Positions 1 through 8,499 of a DNA stretch of 64,000 nucleotides are shown piece after piece. Origin of the DNA: Pseudomonas sp. UBA4617 (lineage in GTDB: Bacteria > Pseudomonadota > Gammaproteobacteria > Pseudomonadales > Pseudomonadaceae); NCBI RefSeq assembly GCF_002386445.1, contig NZ_DGIR01000009.1:1-64000 (forward strand), in the 5' to 3' direction. Position 1 is the first letter of the stretch, and each line of letters opens with the position of its first letter. The position numbers and the translations under genes were made by a program. Under the pieces are notes generated by a model. That model was not told the origin of the DNA, did not search any database, and was given only the letters and a program-made list of their open reading frames with translations.

Positions 1-28
1 GGTTTACCCGCGAAGAGGCCGCAAACCC
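1..28. repeat. Partial REP-like element at window edge
   Basis: The first bases read GGTTTACCCGCGAAGAGGCC, which matches one arm of the abundant extragenic palindromic repeats of P. putida as I remember them. The other arm would lie outside the window. It sits just downstream of the DUF1330 gene, the usual intergenic position for these repeats. Confidence 0.55.
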
Positions 29-31
29 AAC

Positions 32-325
32 TCAGGACTCGACCCCTTCGACAATGATCACCTCAGCCTTCGCCACCCCCTGACGATGACTGCACGCCTC
101 CTGGTACAGCGCGGACCGGTAACACGCCAGCGCCTGCTCATACGAATCGAACTCGATCACCACGCTACGCTGAGGGGTAGGCCGCCCCTCCATCGCCTCG
201 CTGCGCCCGCCACGGGCCAGAAAGCGGCCGCCGAACGCCTGGAAGGCAGCCGGGGCGCGCTGGGTGTACTGCTGGTATTGCTCGGGGTCGGTCACGTCCA
301 CATGGGCGATCCAGTAGGCCTTCAT
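32..325 (-). CDS. DUF1330 family protein
   Basis: This 97-residue protein matches the DUF1330 family, small dimeric alpha/beta-barrel-type proteins whose reaction is not established. Visible family features are the opening AYWIAHVDVTDPEQY, the glycine-rich stretch FGGRFLARGG at about residues 31-40, and the central VVIEFDSYEQALACY segment. The length is typical. The start is the ATG at 325, preceded by AGGAGA. It is transcribed away from the ribB-like gene, and a palindrome lies between the two, so they may share a regulator. No signal peptide is seen, so it is probably cytoplasmic. The family call is fairly safe; a function cannot be given. Confidence 0.8.
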   Translation of the reverse strand: MKAYWIAHVDVTDPEQYQQYTQRAPAAFQAFGGRFLARGGRSEAMEGRPTPQRSVVIEFDSYEQALACYRSALYQEACSHRQGVAKAEVIIVEGVES

Positions 326-355
326 GCGTTGCTCTCCTGTTACGGCGATATTATG

Positions 356-375
356 TATTATGGTATACCATAATA
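356..375. promoter_or_regulatory. Perfect 20-bp palindrome, likely GntR-type operator
   Basis: TATTATGGTATACCATAATA is a perfect palindrome between the divergent DUF1330 and ribB-like genes. Its TGGTATACCA core resembles operators of GntR/FCD regulators. The 11-mer TATTATGGTAT recurs on the opposite strand at about 1589-1599, in front of the ABC importer operon. No candidate regulator gene lies nearby in the window, so it may lie to the left. Confidence 0.6.
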
Positions 376-402
376 ATCATCCTATCACCGTGAGCGTGCA
401 AC

Positions 403-1524
403 ATGGCATTCAATACCATCGAGGAACTTCTCGAGGACTACCAGCAGGGCAAGATGGTCCTGCTGGTGGATGACGAGGACCGGGAAAACGAAGGCGACCT
501 GCTGATCGCCGCCGAGCGTTGCGACGCCCAGGCCATCAACTTCATGGCCCGCGAAGCGCGTGGCCTGATCTGCCTGACCCTGACCGACGAACACTGTCAG
601 CGCCTGGGCCTGGAACAGATGGTGCCGGCCAACGGCAGCGTGTTCAGCACCGCTTTCACCGTATCGATCGAAGCGGCCAGCGGCGTGACCACCGGCATTT
701 CCGCTGCCGACCGCGCGCGCACCGTAGCCGCAGCCATGGCCCCCGGCGCCCGCCCCGAGGACCTGGTGCAACCGGGGCACATCTTCCCCCTGCGCGCCCG
801 CGAAGGCGGCGTGCTGACCCGCGCCGGGCACACCGAAGCCGGCTGCGACCTGGCGCGCCTGGCCGGTTTCACCCCGGCTTCGGTGATCGTCGAAGTGCTC
901 AACGACGACGGCACCATGGCCCGCCGCCCCGACCTGGAGGTATTCGCAGCCCGGCATGGGATCAAGATCGGCACCATCGCCGACCTGATCCACTACCGCC
1001 TGAGTACCGAACAGACCATCAAGCGTATCGGCGAACGCGAACTGCCGACCGTGCATGGCAGCTTCCGCCTGGTCACCTATGAGGACCGCATCGAAGGGGG
1101 TGTGCACATGGCCATGGTCATGGGCAACATCCGCCGCGAACAGCCGACCCTGGTGCGGGTACACGTGATCGACCCGCTGCGCGACCTGGTAGGTGCCGAA
1201 TACGCCGGGCCACCCAACTGGACGCTGTGGGCGGCGCTGCAGAAAGTGGCCGAGGAAGGCGCCGGGGTGGTGGTGATCCTGGCCAACCATGAGTCCTCCC
1301 AGGCCTTGCTCGAGCGCGTACCGCAGCTCACCCACCCGGTGCGGCCTTACCAGCGGGGGCAATCGAAGGTGTACTCCGAGGTCGGCACCGGGGCGCAGAT
1401 TCTCCAGGACCTGGGCGTGGGCAAGCTGCGTCATCTGGGTCCACCATTGAAATATGCCGGGCTGGCCGGGTACGAGCTGGAGGTTGTGCAGAGCATCCCC
1501 TTCGAGCCTGGGCTGGTGGGCTGA
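403..1524 (+). CDS. ribB: 3,4-dihydroxy-2-butanone-4-phosphate synthase with degenerate GTP cyclohydrolase II-like domain
   Basis: The N-terminal half (about residues 1-205) is a RibB domain, which converts ribulose 5-phosphate to the four-carbon precursor of riboflavin. The hallmark acidic motif DDEDRENEGDL is at residues 23-33, followed by INFMAREARGLICL and later HIFPLRAREGGVLTRAGHTEA. The C-terminal half (about 206-373) has the layout of GTP cyclohydrolase II but lacks the zinc-binding cysteines of active RibA, so probably only the RibB reaction remains. At 373 residues the length fits ribBA fusions. A palindromic operator lies 28 bp upstream and an ABC importer follows. It may be a second, regulated ribB copy rather than the housekeeping gene; that is inference. 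Confidence 0.85.
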   Translation: MAFNTIEELLEDYQQGKMVLLVDDEDRENEGDLLIAAERCDAQAINFMAREARGLICLTLTDEHCQRLGLEQMVPANGSVFSTAFTVSIEAASGVTTGISAADRARTVAAAMAPGARPEDLVQPGHIFPLRAREGGVLTRAGHTEAGCDLARLAGFTPASVIVEVLNDDGTMARRPDLEVFAARHGIKIGTIADLIHYRLSTEQTIKRIGERELPTVHGSFRLVTYEDRIEGGVHMAMVMGNIRREQPTLVRVHVIDPLRDLVGAEYAGPPNWTLWAALQKVAEEGAGVVVILANHESSQALLERVPQLTHPVRPYQRGQSKVYSEVGTGAQILQDLGVGKLRHLGPPLKYAGLAGYELEVVQSIPFEPGLVG

Positions 1525-1586
1525 TACGCAGCCTGGCAGGGACAGAGTGATGGCCGGTAGCCCATAGCTCTTGCCAAAAGCTTGGA

Positions 1587-1603
1587 ATACCATAATATGA
1601 TAT
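1587..1603. promoter_or_regulatory. Second copy of the TATTATGGTAT half-palindrome before the ABC importer
   Basis: The stretch ATACCATAATATGATAT is an imperfect inverted repeat (ATACCATA, one base, TATGATAT; 7 of 8 pairs). Read on the minus strand it contains TATTATGGTAT, identical to the left half of the perfect palindrome at 356-375. It lies about 140 bp before the binding-protein gene, so one regulator could control both the ribB-like gene and the importer. Confidence 0.5.
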
Positions 1604-1743
1604 CCCGTAGACCTTAAATCTGTTGGCCGCCTCCTACAATTACCAACGGCCTTCAGACACCTTGTTTTAGCGGCTCCCCGAACACGATTGGCGGGCGCAT
1701 CACAGGCCCCGCCTCGAATAACAAAAGCAACGAGGGCGTAACC

Positions 1744-2769
1744 ATGCTGTTGAGCAAACGTGTAACCGCAGTGCTGTCCGCCAGCCTGCTGACCCTGGCC
1801 TGCCAGGCCGCCCAGGCTGCCGACAGCCTGAACTTCGTCAGCTGGGGCGGTACCACCCAGGACGCCCAGAAAGAAGCGTGGGCCGTACCCTTCAGCAAGG
1901 CCAGCGGCATCAAGGTGGTCCAGGACGGCCCCACCGACTACGGCAAGCTCAAGGCCATGGTCGAAAGCGGCAACGTGCAATGGGACGTGGTCGATGTCGA
2001 AGCCGACTTCGCCCTGCGGGCTGCCAGCGAAGGCCTGCTCGAACCCCTCGATTTCAACCAGATCAAACGCGACAAGATCGACCCACGCTTCGTCTCCGAC
2101 CACGGCGTCGGTTCGTTCTTCTTCTCCTTCGTGCTCGGCTACAACGAAGGCAAGCTCGGCGCCAGCAAACCACTGGACTGGACGGCGTTGTTCGACACCA
2201 AGACCTACCCGGGCAAACGCGCCCTGTACAAATGGCCCAGCCCAGGCGTGCTGGAACTGGCCCTGCTGGCCGATGGCGTGGCCCCCGACAAGCTCTACCC
2301 GCTGGACCTGGACCGCGCCTTCAAGAAACTCGACACCATCAAGCAGGACATCGTCTGGTGGGGCGGTGGCGCCCAATCGCAGCAGCTGCTGGCCTCAGGT
2401 GAAGCTTCGCTCGGCCAGTTCTGGAATGGCCGCGTCTACGCCCTGCAGCAGGACGGTGCGCCGGTGGGCGTGAGCTGGAAGCAGAACCTGGTCATGGCCG
2501 ACTTCCTTGTGGTGCCCAAAGGTGCCCGGAACAAGGACGCGGCCATGAAGTTCCTGGCCAACGCCAGCAGCGCCGAAGGCCAGGCCGAGTTCGCCAACAA
2601 GACTGCCTACGCGCCGGTGAACGTCGACAGCGTGGCCAAGCTGGACAAGGACCTTGCGCAGAACCTGCCCACCGCCTACGCCCAGGACCAGGTCACCCTC
2701 GACTTCGCCTACTGGGCCAAGAACGGCCAGGCCATCGCAGCCCGCTGGAATGAGTGGTTGGTCAAATGA
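1744..2769 (+). CDS. ABC importer periplasmic substrate-binding protein, polyamine/opine (PotD-like) type
   Basis: This 341-residue solute-binding protein has a Sec signal peptide of about 25 residues (VLSASLLTLACQAAQAAD). The mature start LNFVSWGGTTQDAQKEAW is typical of PotD/PotF-like proteins that carry spermidine, putrescine or related small cations. Family landmarks include the DVVDVEADFALRAASEGLLEPLD segment and the later DIVWWGGGAQSQQLLASGEA segment. Two permeases and an ATPase follow in the same direction, and the stop overlaps the next start. The exact ligand cannot be read from sequence; polyamine is the family default. The start at 1744 is preceded by CGAGGGCG and gives a good signal peptide. 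Confidence 0.85.
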   Translation: MLLSKRVTAVLSASLLTLACQAAQAADSLNFVSWGGTTQDAQKEAWAVPFSKASGIKVVQDGPTDYGKLKAMVESGNVQWDVVDVEADFALRAASEGLLEPLDFNQIKRDKIDPRFVSDHGVGSFFFSFVLGYNEGKLGASKPLDWTALFDTKTYPGKRALYKWPSPGVLELALLADGVAPDKLYPLDLDRAFKKLDTIKQDIVWWGGGAQSQQLLASGEASLGQFWNGRVYALQQDGAPVGVSWKQNLVMADFLVVPKGARNKDAAMKFLANASSAEGQAEFANKTAYAPVNVDSVAKLDKDLAQNLPTAYAQDQVTLDFAYWAKNGQAIAARWNEWLVK

Positions 2770-3683
2770 AAGTCGCCATCAACGCCCTGCATAGCGCGCA
2801 AGGTGCCCCCACGGGCACCGGCGCACCGGGCGCGGCTCAGCGCCGCGCAAGCCTGAGCCAGCGCTGGAAAGGTAGCCGCAACCTGCTGCCAGCCCTGTTG
2901 TTCCTTGGCCTGTTCTTCTTCGCCCCGCTGGCCGGCCTGTTGCTGCGCGGGGTGCTGGAGCCGACGCCGGGGCTGGGCAACTACGAGCAGTTGTTCGCCA
3001 ACTCGGCCTATGCGCGGGTGCTGTTCAACACCTTCTCGGTGGCCGGCGTGGTCACCCTGATCAGCGTGCTGCTGGGTTTCCCGCTGGCCTGGGCGATCAC
3101 CCTGGTGCCCAAGGGCTGGGGCCGCTGGCTGCTGAACATCGTGCTGCTGTCGATGTGGACCAGCCTGCTGGCGCGCACCTACTCGTGGCTGGTGCTGCTG
3201 CAGAGCTCGGGGGTGATCAACAAGGCGTTGATGGCCATGGGTATCATCGATGCGCCACTGGAAATGGTGCATAACCTGACCGGCGTGGTGATCGGCATGA
3301 GCTACATCATGATCCCGTTCATCGTGCTGCCGCTGCAGGCCACCATGCACGCCATCGACCCGATGGTGCTGCAGGCCGGCTCGATCTGCGGCGCCAGCCC
3401 GTGGACCAATTTCTGGAAGGTGTTCCTGCCGCTGTGCCGCTCGGGGCTGTTCTCCGGGGCACTGATGGTGTTCGTGATGTCGCTCGGTTACTACGTCACC
3501 CCTGCCCTGCTGGGCGGTGCGCAGAACATGATGCTGCCCGAATTCATCATCCAGCAGGTGCAGTCCTTCCTCAACTGGGGCCTGGCCAGCGCCGCGGCCG
3601 CACTGCTGGTGGTCATCACCCTGGTGCTCTTCTACCTGTACCTGAAGCTGCAGCCGGAATCGCCGGTTGGCAACGCGAGGTAA
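2766..3683 (+). CDS. ABC importer permease, PotB-like
   Basis: This is an inner-membrane permease of about 305 residues with roughly six hydrophobic helices (for example ALLFLGLFFFAPLAGLLLRG near the N terminus and LLNIVLLSMWTSLLARTY in the middle). It carries the EAA-type loop GASPWTNFWKVFLPLCRSGL that contacts the ATPase. I chose the ATG at 2766, which overlaps the binding-protein stop as ATGA; an in-frame GTG at 2754 is possible. The first 40 residues are polar and rich in Gly, Ala and Gln, longer than usual for PotB. With the next gene it forms the membrane channel of the importer. Confidence 0.85.
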   Translation: MKVAINALHSAQGAPTGTGAPGAAQRRASLSQRWKGSRNLLPALLFLGLFFFAPLAGLLLRGVLEPTPGLGNYEQLFANSAYARVLFNTFSVAGVVTLISVLLGFPLAWAITLVPKGWGRWLLNIVLLSMWTSLLARTYSWLVLLQSSGVINKALMAMGIIDAPLEMVHNLTGVVIGMSYIMIPFIVLPLQATMHAIDPMVLQAGSICGASPWTNFWKVFLPLCRSGLFSGALMVFVMSLGYYVTPALLGGAQNMMLPEFIIQQVQSFLNWGLASAAAALLVVITLVLFYLYLKLQPESPVGNAR

Positions 3684-3689
3684 ACCGCC

Positions 3690-4499
3690 ATGCTCCTGTC
3701 TCCCAATGCCATGGGCCGCCCGCTGCGTACCGGCCTGTACCTGACCACCGGGGTCATCGCCGCCTTCCTGTTGCTGCCGGTGGTGTTCATCGTGCTGTTG
3801 TCATTCGGCTCGTCGCAGTGGCTGGTGTTCCCACCGCCGGGCTGGACCTTCAAATGGTACGGCCAGTTCTTCTCCAACCCGGAGTGGATGGACGCTGCGC
3901 TGGCCAGCCTCAAGGTGGCCCTGCTGACCACCGTGGCAGCCGTGCTGCTGGGCCTGCCTACCGCGTTCGCCCTGGTGCGTGGCCGTTTCCCTGGCCGCGA
4001 ACTGCTGTACGGGCTGTTCACCATGCCGATGATCGTGCCACTGGTGATCATCGCAGTGGCGGTGTACGCGCTGTTCCTCAAGCTTGGCTACACCGGCACG
4101 CTGTTCGCTTTCGTGGTCAGCCACGTGATCGTCGCCCTGCCCTTCACCATCATCTCGATCATCAACTCGCTGAAGCTGTTCGACCAGTCGATCGAGGATG
4201 CCGCAGTGATCTGCGGCGCTTCGCGGCTGCAGGCGATCTTCAAGGTGACTTTCCCGGCGATCCGCCCGGGCATGATCGCCGGTGGCCTGTTCGCCTTCCT
4301 GGTGTCGTGGGATGAAGTGGTGCTGAGCGTGATGATGGCCAGCCCCGACCTGCAGACCCTGCCGGTGAAGATGTGGACCACCCTGCGCCAGGACCTCAGC
4401 CCGGTCATTGCCGTGGCCTCGACTCTGCTGATCGGCCTGTCGTTGCTTGTAATGTTCATTGCCGCCGCCTTGCGCCGGCGCACCGAAGTCAACGCCTGA
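3690..4499 (+). CDS. ABC importer permease, PotC-like
   Basis: This 269-residue second permease starts six bases after the first one ends. About six membrane helices are visible, including TTGVIAAFLLLPVVFIVLLSF near the N terminus (21 hydrophobic positions, residues about 13-33) and LLIGLSLLVMFIAAAL at the C terminus. The EAA loop reads CGASRLQAIFKVTFPAIRPG. The segment FGSSQWLVFPPPGWTFKWY is typical of PotC-like proteins. It pairs with the PotB-like permease and is followed 19 bases later by the ATPase gene, completing the importer. Confidence 0.85.
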   Translation: MLLSPNAMGRPLRTGLYLTTGVIAAFLLLPVVFIVLLSFGSSQWLVFPPPGWTFKWYGQFFSNPEWMDAALASLKVALLTTVAAVLLGLPTAFALVRGRFPGRELLYGLFTMPMIVPLVIIAVAVYALFLKLGYTGTLFAFVVSHVIVALPFTIISIINSLKLFDQSIEDAAVICGASRLQAIFKVTFPAIRPGMIAGGLFAFLVSWDEVVLSVMMASPDLQTLPVKMWTTLRQDLSPVIAVASTLLIGLSLLVMFIAAALRRRTEVNA

Positions 4500-4518
4500 G
4501 CGCGCGGAGAAAACAATA

Positions 4519-5667
4519 ATGAGTGCAGTGATGAAAGAAAACGCGCCAGGCAAGACCCTGGTCAGCCTGCGCGGCCTGAACAAGCATTACGGCGACTTCA
4601 CCGCCGTCGATAACCTCGACCTGGACATCCAGGATGGCGAGTTCCTCACCTTTCTCGGCTCCAGCGGTTCGGGCAAATCCACCACCTTGTCGATGCTGGC
4701 CGGTTTCGAAACGCCCAGCAGCGGCGAAATCCTGGTCGACGGCCAGTCGCTGGTCAACGTGCCACCGCACAAGCGCGACATCGGCATGGTGTTCCAGCGC
4801 TATTCGCTGTTCCCGCACCTGAACGTGCGCGACAACATCGGCTTTCCGCTGGCCATTCGCAAGCTGAGCGCCGCCGAGACCAGCAAGCGTGTCGACGCCA
4901 TGCTCAAGCTGGTGCAACTGGAGCAGTTCGCTCACCGCAAGCCGTCGCAGATGTCCGGCGGACAGCAGCAACGGGTGGCGATTGCCCGCGCGCTGGTGTA
5001 CGAGCCACGCATACTGCTGATGGACGAACCCCTGGGTGCGCTGGACAAGAAGCTGCGCGAAGACCTGCAGGACGAACTGCGTCAGCTGCACCGGCGCCTG
5101 GGCATCACCATTGTCTACGTCACCCATGACCAGGAAGAAGCCATGCGCCTGTCGCAGCGCATCGCCATCTTCAGCCACGGCAGGATCGTCGGCCTGGGCA
5201 CCGGTTACGACCTGTACCAGAACCCGCCCAATGCCTTCGTCGCCTCGTTCCTGGGCAATTCCAATTTCCTGCGGATCAAGGCCAGCAGCAACGGCGCAGG
5301 TAGCTTCGAAGGGCAGCCGGTGGCGATCCGCCTGACGCCGGGCCTGGCTGCGTCGCAGGAGGCGCTGATCATGGTGCGCCCGGAAAAGGCCCTGGCCCTC
5401 ACCGCCGAGCAGGCCGTGCGTGAGCCGCTGCCGGCGGGCTGGAACGAGGTCAGTGCCAAGGTTGGCGAGGTGTTGTTCCTGGGCGAGAGCCAGACTTGCC
5501 ACGTAGTCACTGCGGGCGGCACCGAGCTGACCGTGAAGGCACTGTCGGCTGCGGGAATGCCGATGCAGCCGGGCGATAGCGTGAAGGTGCGCTGGGCGGT
5601 GGCAGATGCCTGCATCTACACCGAATGGGCCGACAGCGATTTGAGCAAATCCGCCGGGGCGCATTGA
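4519..5667 (+). CDS. ABC importer ATPase, PotA-like
   Basis: This 382-residue ATPase powers the importer encoded just upstream. Walker A is GSSGSGKST, the ABC signature is MSGGQQQRVAIARAL, Walker B is ILLMDEPLGALD and the switch histidine lies in YVTHDQEEAM. The C-terminal third (about residues 250-382) is a TOBE/MOP-like domain, as expected for PotA/MalK-type ATPases. The ATG at 4519 follows GCGGAGA. An upstream in-frame start at 4459 would overlap the permease by 40 bases and is less likely. It is the last gene of the operon. Confidence 0.88.
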   Translation: MSAVMKENAPGKTLVSLRGLNKHYGDFTAVDNLDLDIQDGEFLTFLGSSGSGKSTTLSMLAGFETPSSGEILVDGQSLVNVPPHKRDIGMVFQRYSLFPHLNVRDNIGFPLAIRKLSAAETSKRVDAMLKLVQLEQFAHRKPSQMSGGQQQRVAIARALVYEPRILLMDEPLGALDKKLREDLQDELRQLHRRLGITIVYVTHDQEEAMRLSQRIAIFSHGRIVGLGTGYDLYQNPPNAFVASFLGNSNFLRIKASSNGAGSFEGQPVAIRLTPGLAASQEALIMVRPEKALALTAEQAVREPLPAGWNEVSAKVGEVLFLGESQTCHVVTAGGTELTVKALSAAGMPMQPGDSVKVRWAVADACIYTEWADSDLSKSAGAH

Positions 5668-5756
5668 AATGACCGGGGCGGCTGCGCGGCCCAGCGCCGC
5701 CAAGCCGGCTCACCCCGGCACCGCGCAAGCTTCGAGTTGACGCTGCCCCTGTAGAA

Positions 5757-5770
5757 GCGGCTTCAGCCGC
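5757..5770. repeat. Degenerate REP-type hairpin in intergenic region
   Basis: The 273-bp gap between the importer ATPase gene and the PstS/OmpA gene holds GCGGCTTCAGCCGC, a perfect stem with a two-base loop, preceded by CTGTAGAA and followed by CGATCAC. This resembles decayed copies of Pseudomonas extragenic repeats. It could also help end the importer transcript. No gene is seen in this gap. Confidence 0.4.
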
Positions 5771-5940
5771 GATCACTGGCAAAACCGGCGCCAGCCATCG
5801 CGGCGCCTGCTTCGCGGATCAGTTCCGCTGCTACTGGTGTGACCTGAACCGGCTTCGCAGTATCGCCTGGCGGCTGTCACATTATCATCACGCTACTGTC
5901 GTAATCTGCCGGCCATCTCTATGCCACAGGGCTAACCGGC

Positions 5941-7242
5941 ATGCCCCGCCTGCTTGTCTTGCTGCTTTCCCTGCTTGCGCAGATGGCCCACGCCGAACAC
6001 CTGCGGGTGCAAGGTTCCAACACCATAGGCGCAGCGTTGCTGCCGGCGTTGGTCCAGGCGCAATTGCGCGCCCGGCATGCCACGGCGATCGAACAGCACC
6101 CCGGGCAACTAGCCAATGAAACCGTGATTACTGCGCGTGACAGCCAGGGGCAGCCGATACGCGTCGATATCGCCGCCCACGGTTCCAGTACCGGCTTCAC
6201 CGCCCTGGGGCGTGGCGAGGCCGACCTGGCCGCCGCTTCGCGGCCGATCAACGACAGCGAAGCGGGCCAACTGCGCGCACTCGGCGACCTGCGCGGTGCC
6301 GCCGCCGAGCAGGTGATCGGCCTCGATGGCGTGGCGGTCATCGTGCACCCCGACAACCCGCTGCCCCAACTCACTACAGCGCAACTGGCACAAGTCTTCT
6401 CCGGTCAGATACAGCGCTGGGAGCAGTTGGGCATTGCCGGTGGCACCATCCATCTCTACGCCCGTGACGACCGCTCCGGCACTTACGAAACCTTCAAGGC
6501 GCTGGTGCTGGAACCGCGGCACGAAACCTTGTCGGCCACGGCCAGGCGCTTCGAGTCCAGCGACGAGCTGGCCGCGCAAGTCGGCGCCGACCGCCTGGCC
6601 ATCGGTTTCAGCAGCCTGTCGGCTGTGCACCGGGCCAAGGTGCTGGCGGTGGCTGAAGGCGACGCGCCGGCCATGCTCCCCGAGCGCGCGCTGGTGGCCA
6701 GCGAAGACTATCCACTGTCGCGGCGTCTGTACTTCTACCTGCCGGCCAATCCGAAACTGCAGGCCAAGGCCCTGGCAGACTTCGCCCAGAGCCCGGCCGG
6801 CCAGGCGATCGTCGCCCAGCAGGGTTTCGTCTCGCAGCAGATCAATGCCCAGCCTGTCACGCCGCTGGCCGACATGCCACCCCGTTATCGCGCCCTGGCA
6901 CAGCAAGCGCAGCGGTTAAGCGTGAACTTTCGCTTCCAGGAGGGTAGCGCGAGCCTCGACAGCAAGGCGTTGCGCGATGTGCAGCGGGTAGCCGAGTACC
7001 TGCGCCAGGCCGGCAAGCTGAACGGCAAGGCAGTGCTGGTGGGGTTTGGCGACCCCAAGGAAACACCCGGCCGTGCCGCGCTGCTTTCCCGCCTGCGCGC
7101 CCAGGCGGTGCGCCGCGAGCTGGCGCGCGATGGTGTCGAGGTGCTGCAGGTGATGGGCATGGGCGACGAACTACCGGTGGCCGGGAACGAACTGGAGCAA
7201 GGGCGCCTGCGCAACCGCCGGGTCGAGGTGTGGGTGGACTGA
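5941..7242 (+). CDS. PstS-like substrate-binding protein fused to OmpA domain
   Basis: The 433-residue protein starts with a signal peptide (MPRLLVLLLSLLAQMAHA). A PstS-like phosphate-binding fold follows, shown by LRVQGSNTIGAALLPALV, the HGSSTGFTALGRGEADLAAASRP region and IHLYARDDRSGTYETFKAL. From about residue 320 there is an OmpA/MotB-type peptidoglycan-binding domain, with NFRFQEGSASLDSKALRDV and the ending QGRLRNRRVEVWVD. Such fusions occur in Pseudomonas and are annotated as phosphate ABC binding/OmpA proteins. The architecture suggests an anchored periplasmic phosphate or oxyanion sensor rather than a free carrier. No permease or ATPase gene lies beside it. Confidence 0.85.
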   Translation: MPRLLVLLLSLLAQMAHAEHLRVQGSNTIGAALLPALVQAQLRARHATAIEQHPGQLANETVITARDSQGQPIRVDIAAHGSSTGFTALGRGEADLAAASRPINDSEAGQLRALGDLRGAAAEQVIGLDGVAVIVHPDNPLPQLTTAQLAQVFSGQIQRWEQLGIAGGTIHLYARDDRSGTYETFKALVLEPRHETLSATARRFESSDELAAQVGADRLAIGFSSLSAVHRAKVLAVAEGDAPAMLPERALVASEDYPLSRRLYFYLPANPKLQAKALADFAQSPAGQAIVAQQGFVSQQINAQPVTPLADMPPRYRALAQQAQRLSVNFRFQEGSASLDSKALRDVQRVAEYLRQAGKLNGKAVLVGFGDPKETPGRAALLSRLRAQAVRRELARDGVEVLQVMGMGDELPVAGNELEQGRLRNRRVEVWVD

Positions 7243-7427
7243 CCGCAGCTGCGTGCCGGGTCGCCGCAACACAGGTCCCGGCAAAAAAATGTAACAGCTC
7301 CCCATTCGGCATCCCCGGCAATCAGGACTAGGATCAAGACCATGTGATACCGGGCCCCTCTGACGGCTTCCAGGCCGCCATGTCGGATCACTGTTGCCAT
7401 GCAACGTCGACATTCAAGGAGGGGCTC

Positions 7428-8492
7428 ATGACAGCTCTGCACACATTCCTCACCACCCCGTTTCTCGGCACCAGCGCCTGGTTGTGGCTACTGTTCGTGG
7501 TCATCGTCGTCGGCCTGCTGGTGCTCGACCTTGGCGTGCTGCACCGTCACGACCGGGAAATCGAAATGCGCGAAAGCCTGTTGCTGTACTCAGGCTATTT
7601 CAGCGTCGGCGTGCTGTTCGGCCTCGGGGTCTGGTATTACCTGGGCGCACAACCGGCGCTGGAGTTCTATACCGGTTTCCTGGTCGAGCAGTCGCTATCG
7701 ATGGACAACGTTTTCGTCATGGCGATGATCTTCAGTTATTTCGCCATCCCCCGCCGCTACCAGCACCGCGTGCTGTTCTGGGGCATCCTCGGCGTGGTCG
7801 TGCTGCGGGCGATCATGATCGGTGTGGGCGCGGCGCTGGTGCAGAACTTTGCCTGGGTGTTGTACCTCTTCGGCGCGTTCCTGCTGTTTACCGGGGTGAA
7901 GATGGCGCTGTCGAAGGAAGACCACCGGCCGGACCTGGCCAACAACCCGATCCTGAAGTTCGTGCGGCGGCACATGCGGGTCACCGAGCAGATCCACGGC
8001 GCGCATTTCTTCGTACGCCTTGCTCCGCCCGGCCAGAGCAAGGCGCTGCGCCATGCCACCCCACTGTTCCTGGCGCTGGTGCTGATCGAACTGGCCGACC
8101 TGGTGTTCGCCGTCGACAGCGTGCCGGCGATCTTCGCCATTACCCAGGACCCGTTCATCGTCTATACCTCGAACATCTTCGCCATCCTGGGGTTGCGCTC
8201 GCTGTATTTTGCGCTGGCGGCGCTGATGCACCGGTTTGTGTACCTCAAGTATGCGCTGGCGATGGTCCTGATCTTCATTGGCTGCAAGATTTTCTATCAC
8301 GGCATGGTGGGCAAGGTGCCGGCGCTGCTGTCGTTGGGGGTGACGTTCGGGTTGCTGTTGGGTGGCGTGGTGGTTTCATTGGTCAAGACGCGGGGGGAGA
8401 AGGTGGCTGTCATAAATCAGTCAGTCGAACAACCTGCAAATTCCAATCGTACAATCGACCAGAAAGAGGAAGACCCGCAGATGCGGGTCTGA
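7428..8492 (+). CDS. TerC/Alx family inner-membrane protein
   Basis: This 354-residue membrane protein has about eight to nine hydrophobic helices and matches the TerC family. The family hallmarks are EFYTGFLVEQSLSMDNVFVM and LALVLIELADLVFAVDSVPA, with the conserved acidic residues inside helices. Relatives such as Alx and MntX-type proteins export manganese or act in metal homeostasis. The start is the ATG at 7428 behind AAGGAGG; the in-frame ATG at 7344 lacks a ribosome binding site. The last 25 or so residues are polar and unlike the family core. The final codons are formed by a terminator hairpin. Confidence 0.85.
   Translation: MTALHTFLTTPFLGTSAWLWLLFVVIVVGLLVLDLGVLHRHDREIEMRESLLLYSGYFSVGVLFGLGVWYYLGAQPALEFYTGFLVEQSLSMDNVFVMAMIFSYFAIPRRYQHRVLFWGILGVVVLRAIMIGVGAALVQNFAWVLYLFGAFLLFTGVKMALSKEDHRPDLANNPILKFVRRHMRVTEQIHGAHFFVRLAPPGQSKALRHATPLFLALVLIELADLVFAVDSVPAIFAITQDPFIVYTSNIFAILGLRSLYFALAALMHRFVYLKYALAMVLIFIGCKIFYHGMVGKVPALLSLGVTFGLLLGGVVVSLVKTRGEKVAVINQSVEQPANSNRTIDQKEEDPQMRV
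8471..8490 (+). terminator. Hairpin overlapping the 3' end of the TerC gene
   Basis: AGACCCGCAGATGCGGGTCT forms a perfect 8-bp stem with an AGAT loop and overlaps the stop codon at 8490-8492. It is followed by a T-rich stretch. The next genes run convergently, so this is a likely terminator built into coding sequence. Confidence 0.6.
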
Positions 8493-8499
8493 GGTTTCG

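Noticed and set aside
385..2376. A 663-codon minus-strand open frame opposite the ribB-like and binding-protein genes
   Set aside because: It is the high-G+C shadow of two clearly recognisable plus-strand genes; its translation has no domain and an atypical composition. Similar long shadows opposite other genes were also left out.
7243..7427. Possible manganese (yybP-ykoY) riboswitch before the TerC/Alx-like gene
   Set aside because: TerC/Alx genes often have one, and GGATCAAGACC faintly recalls its 3' part, but the conserved 5' GGGGAG core is absent.
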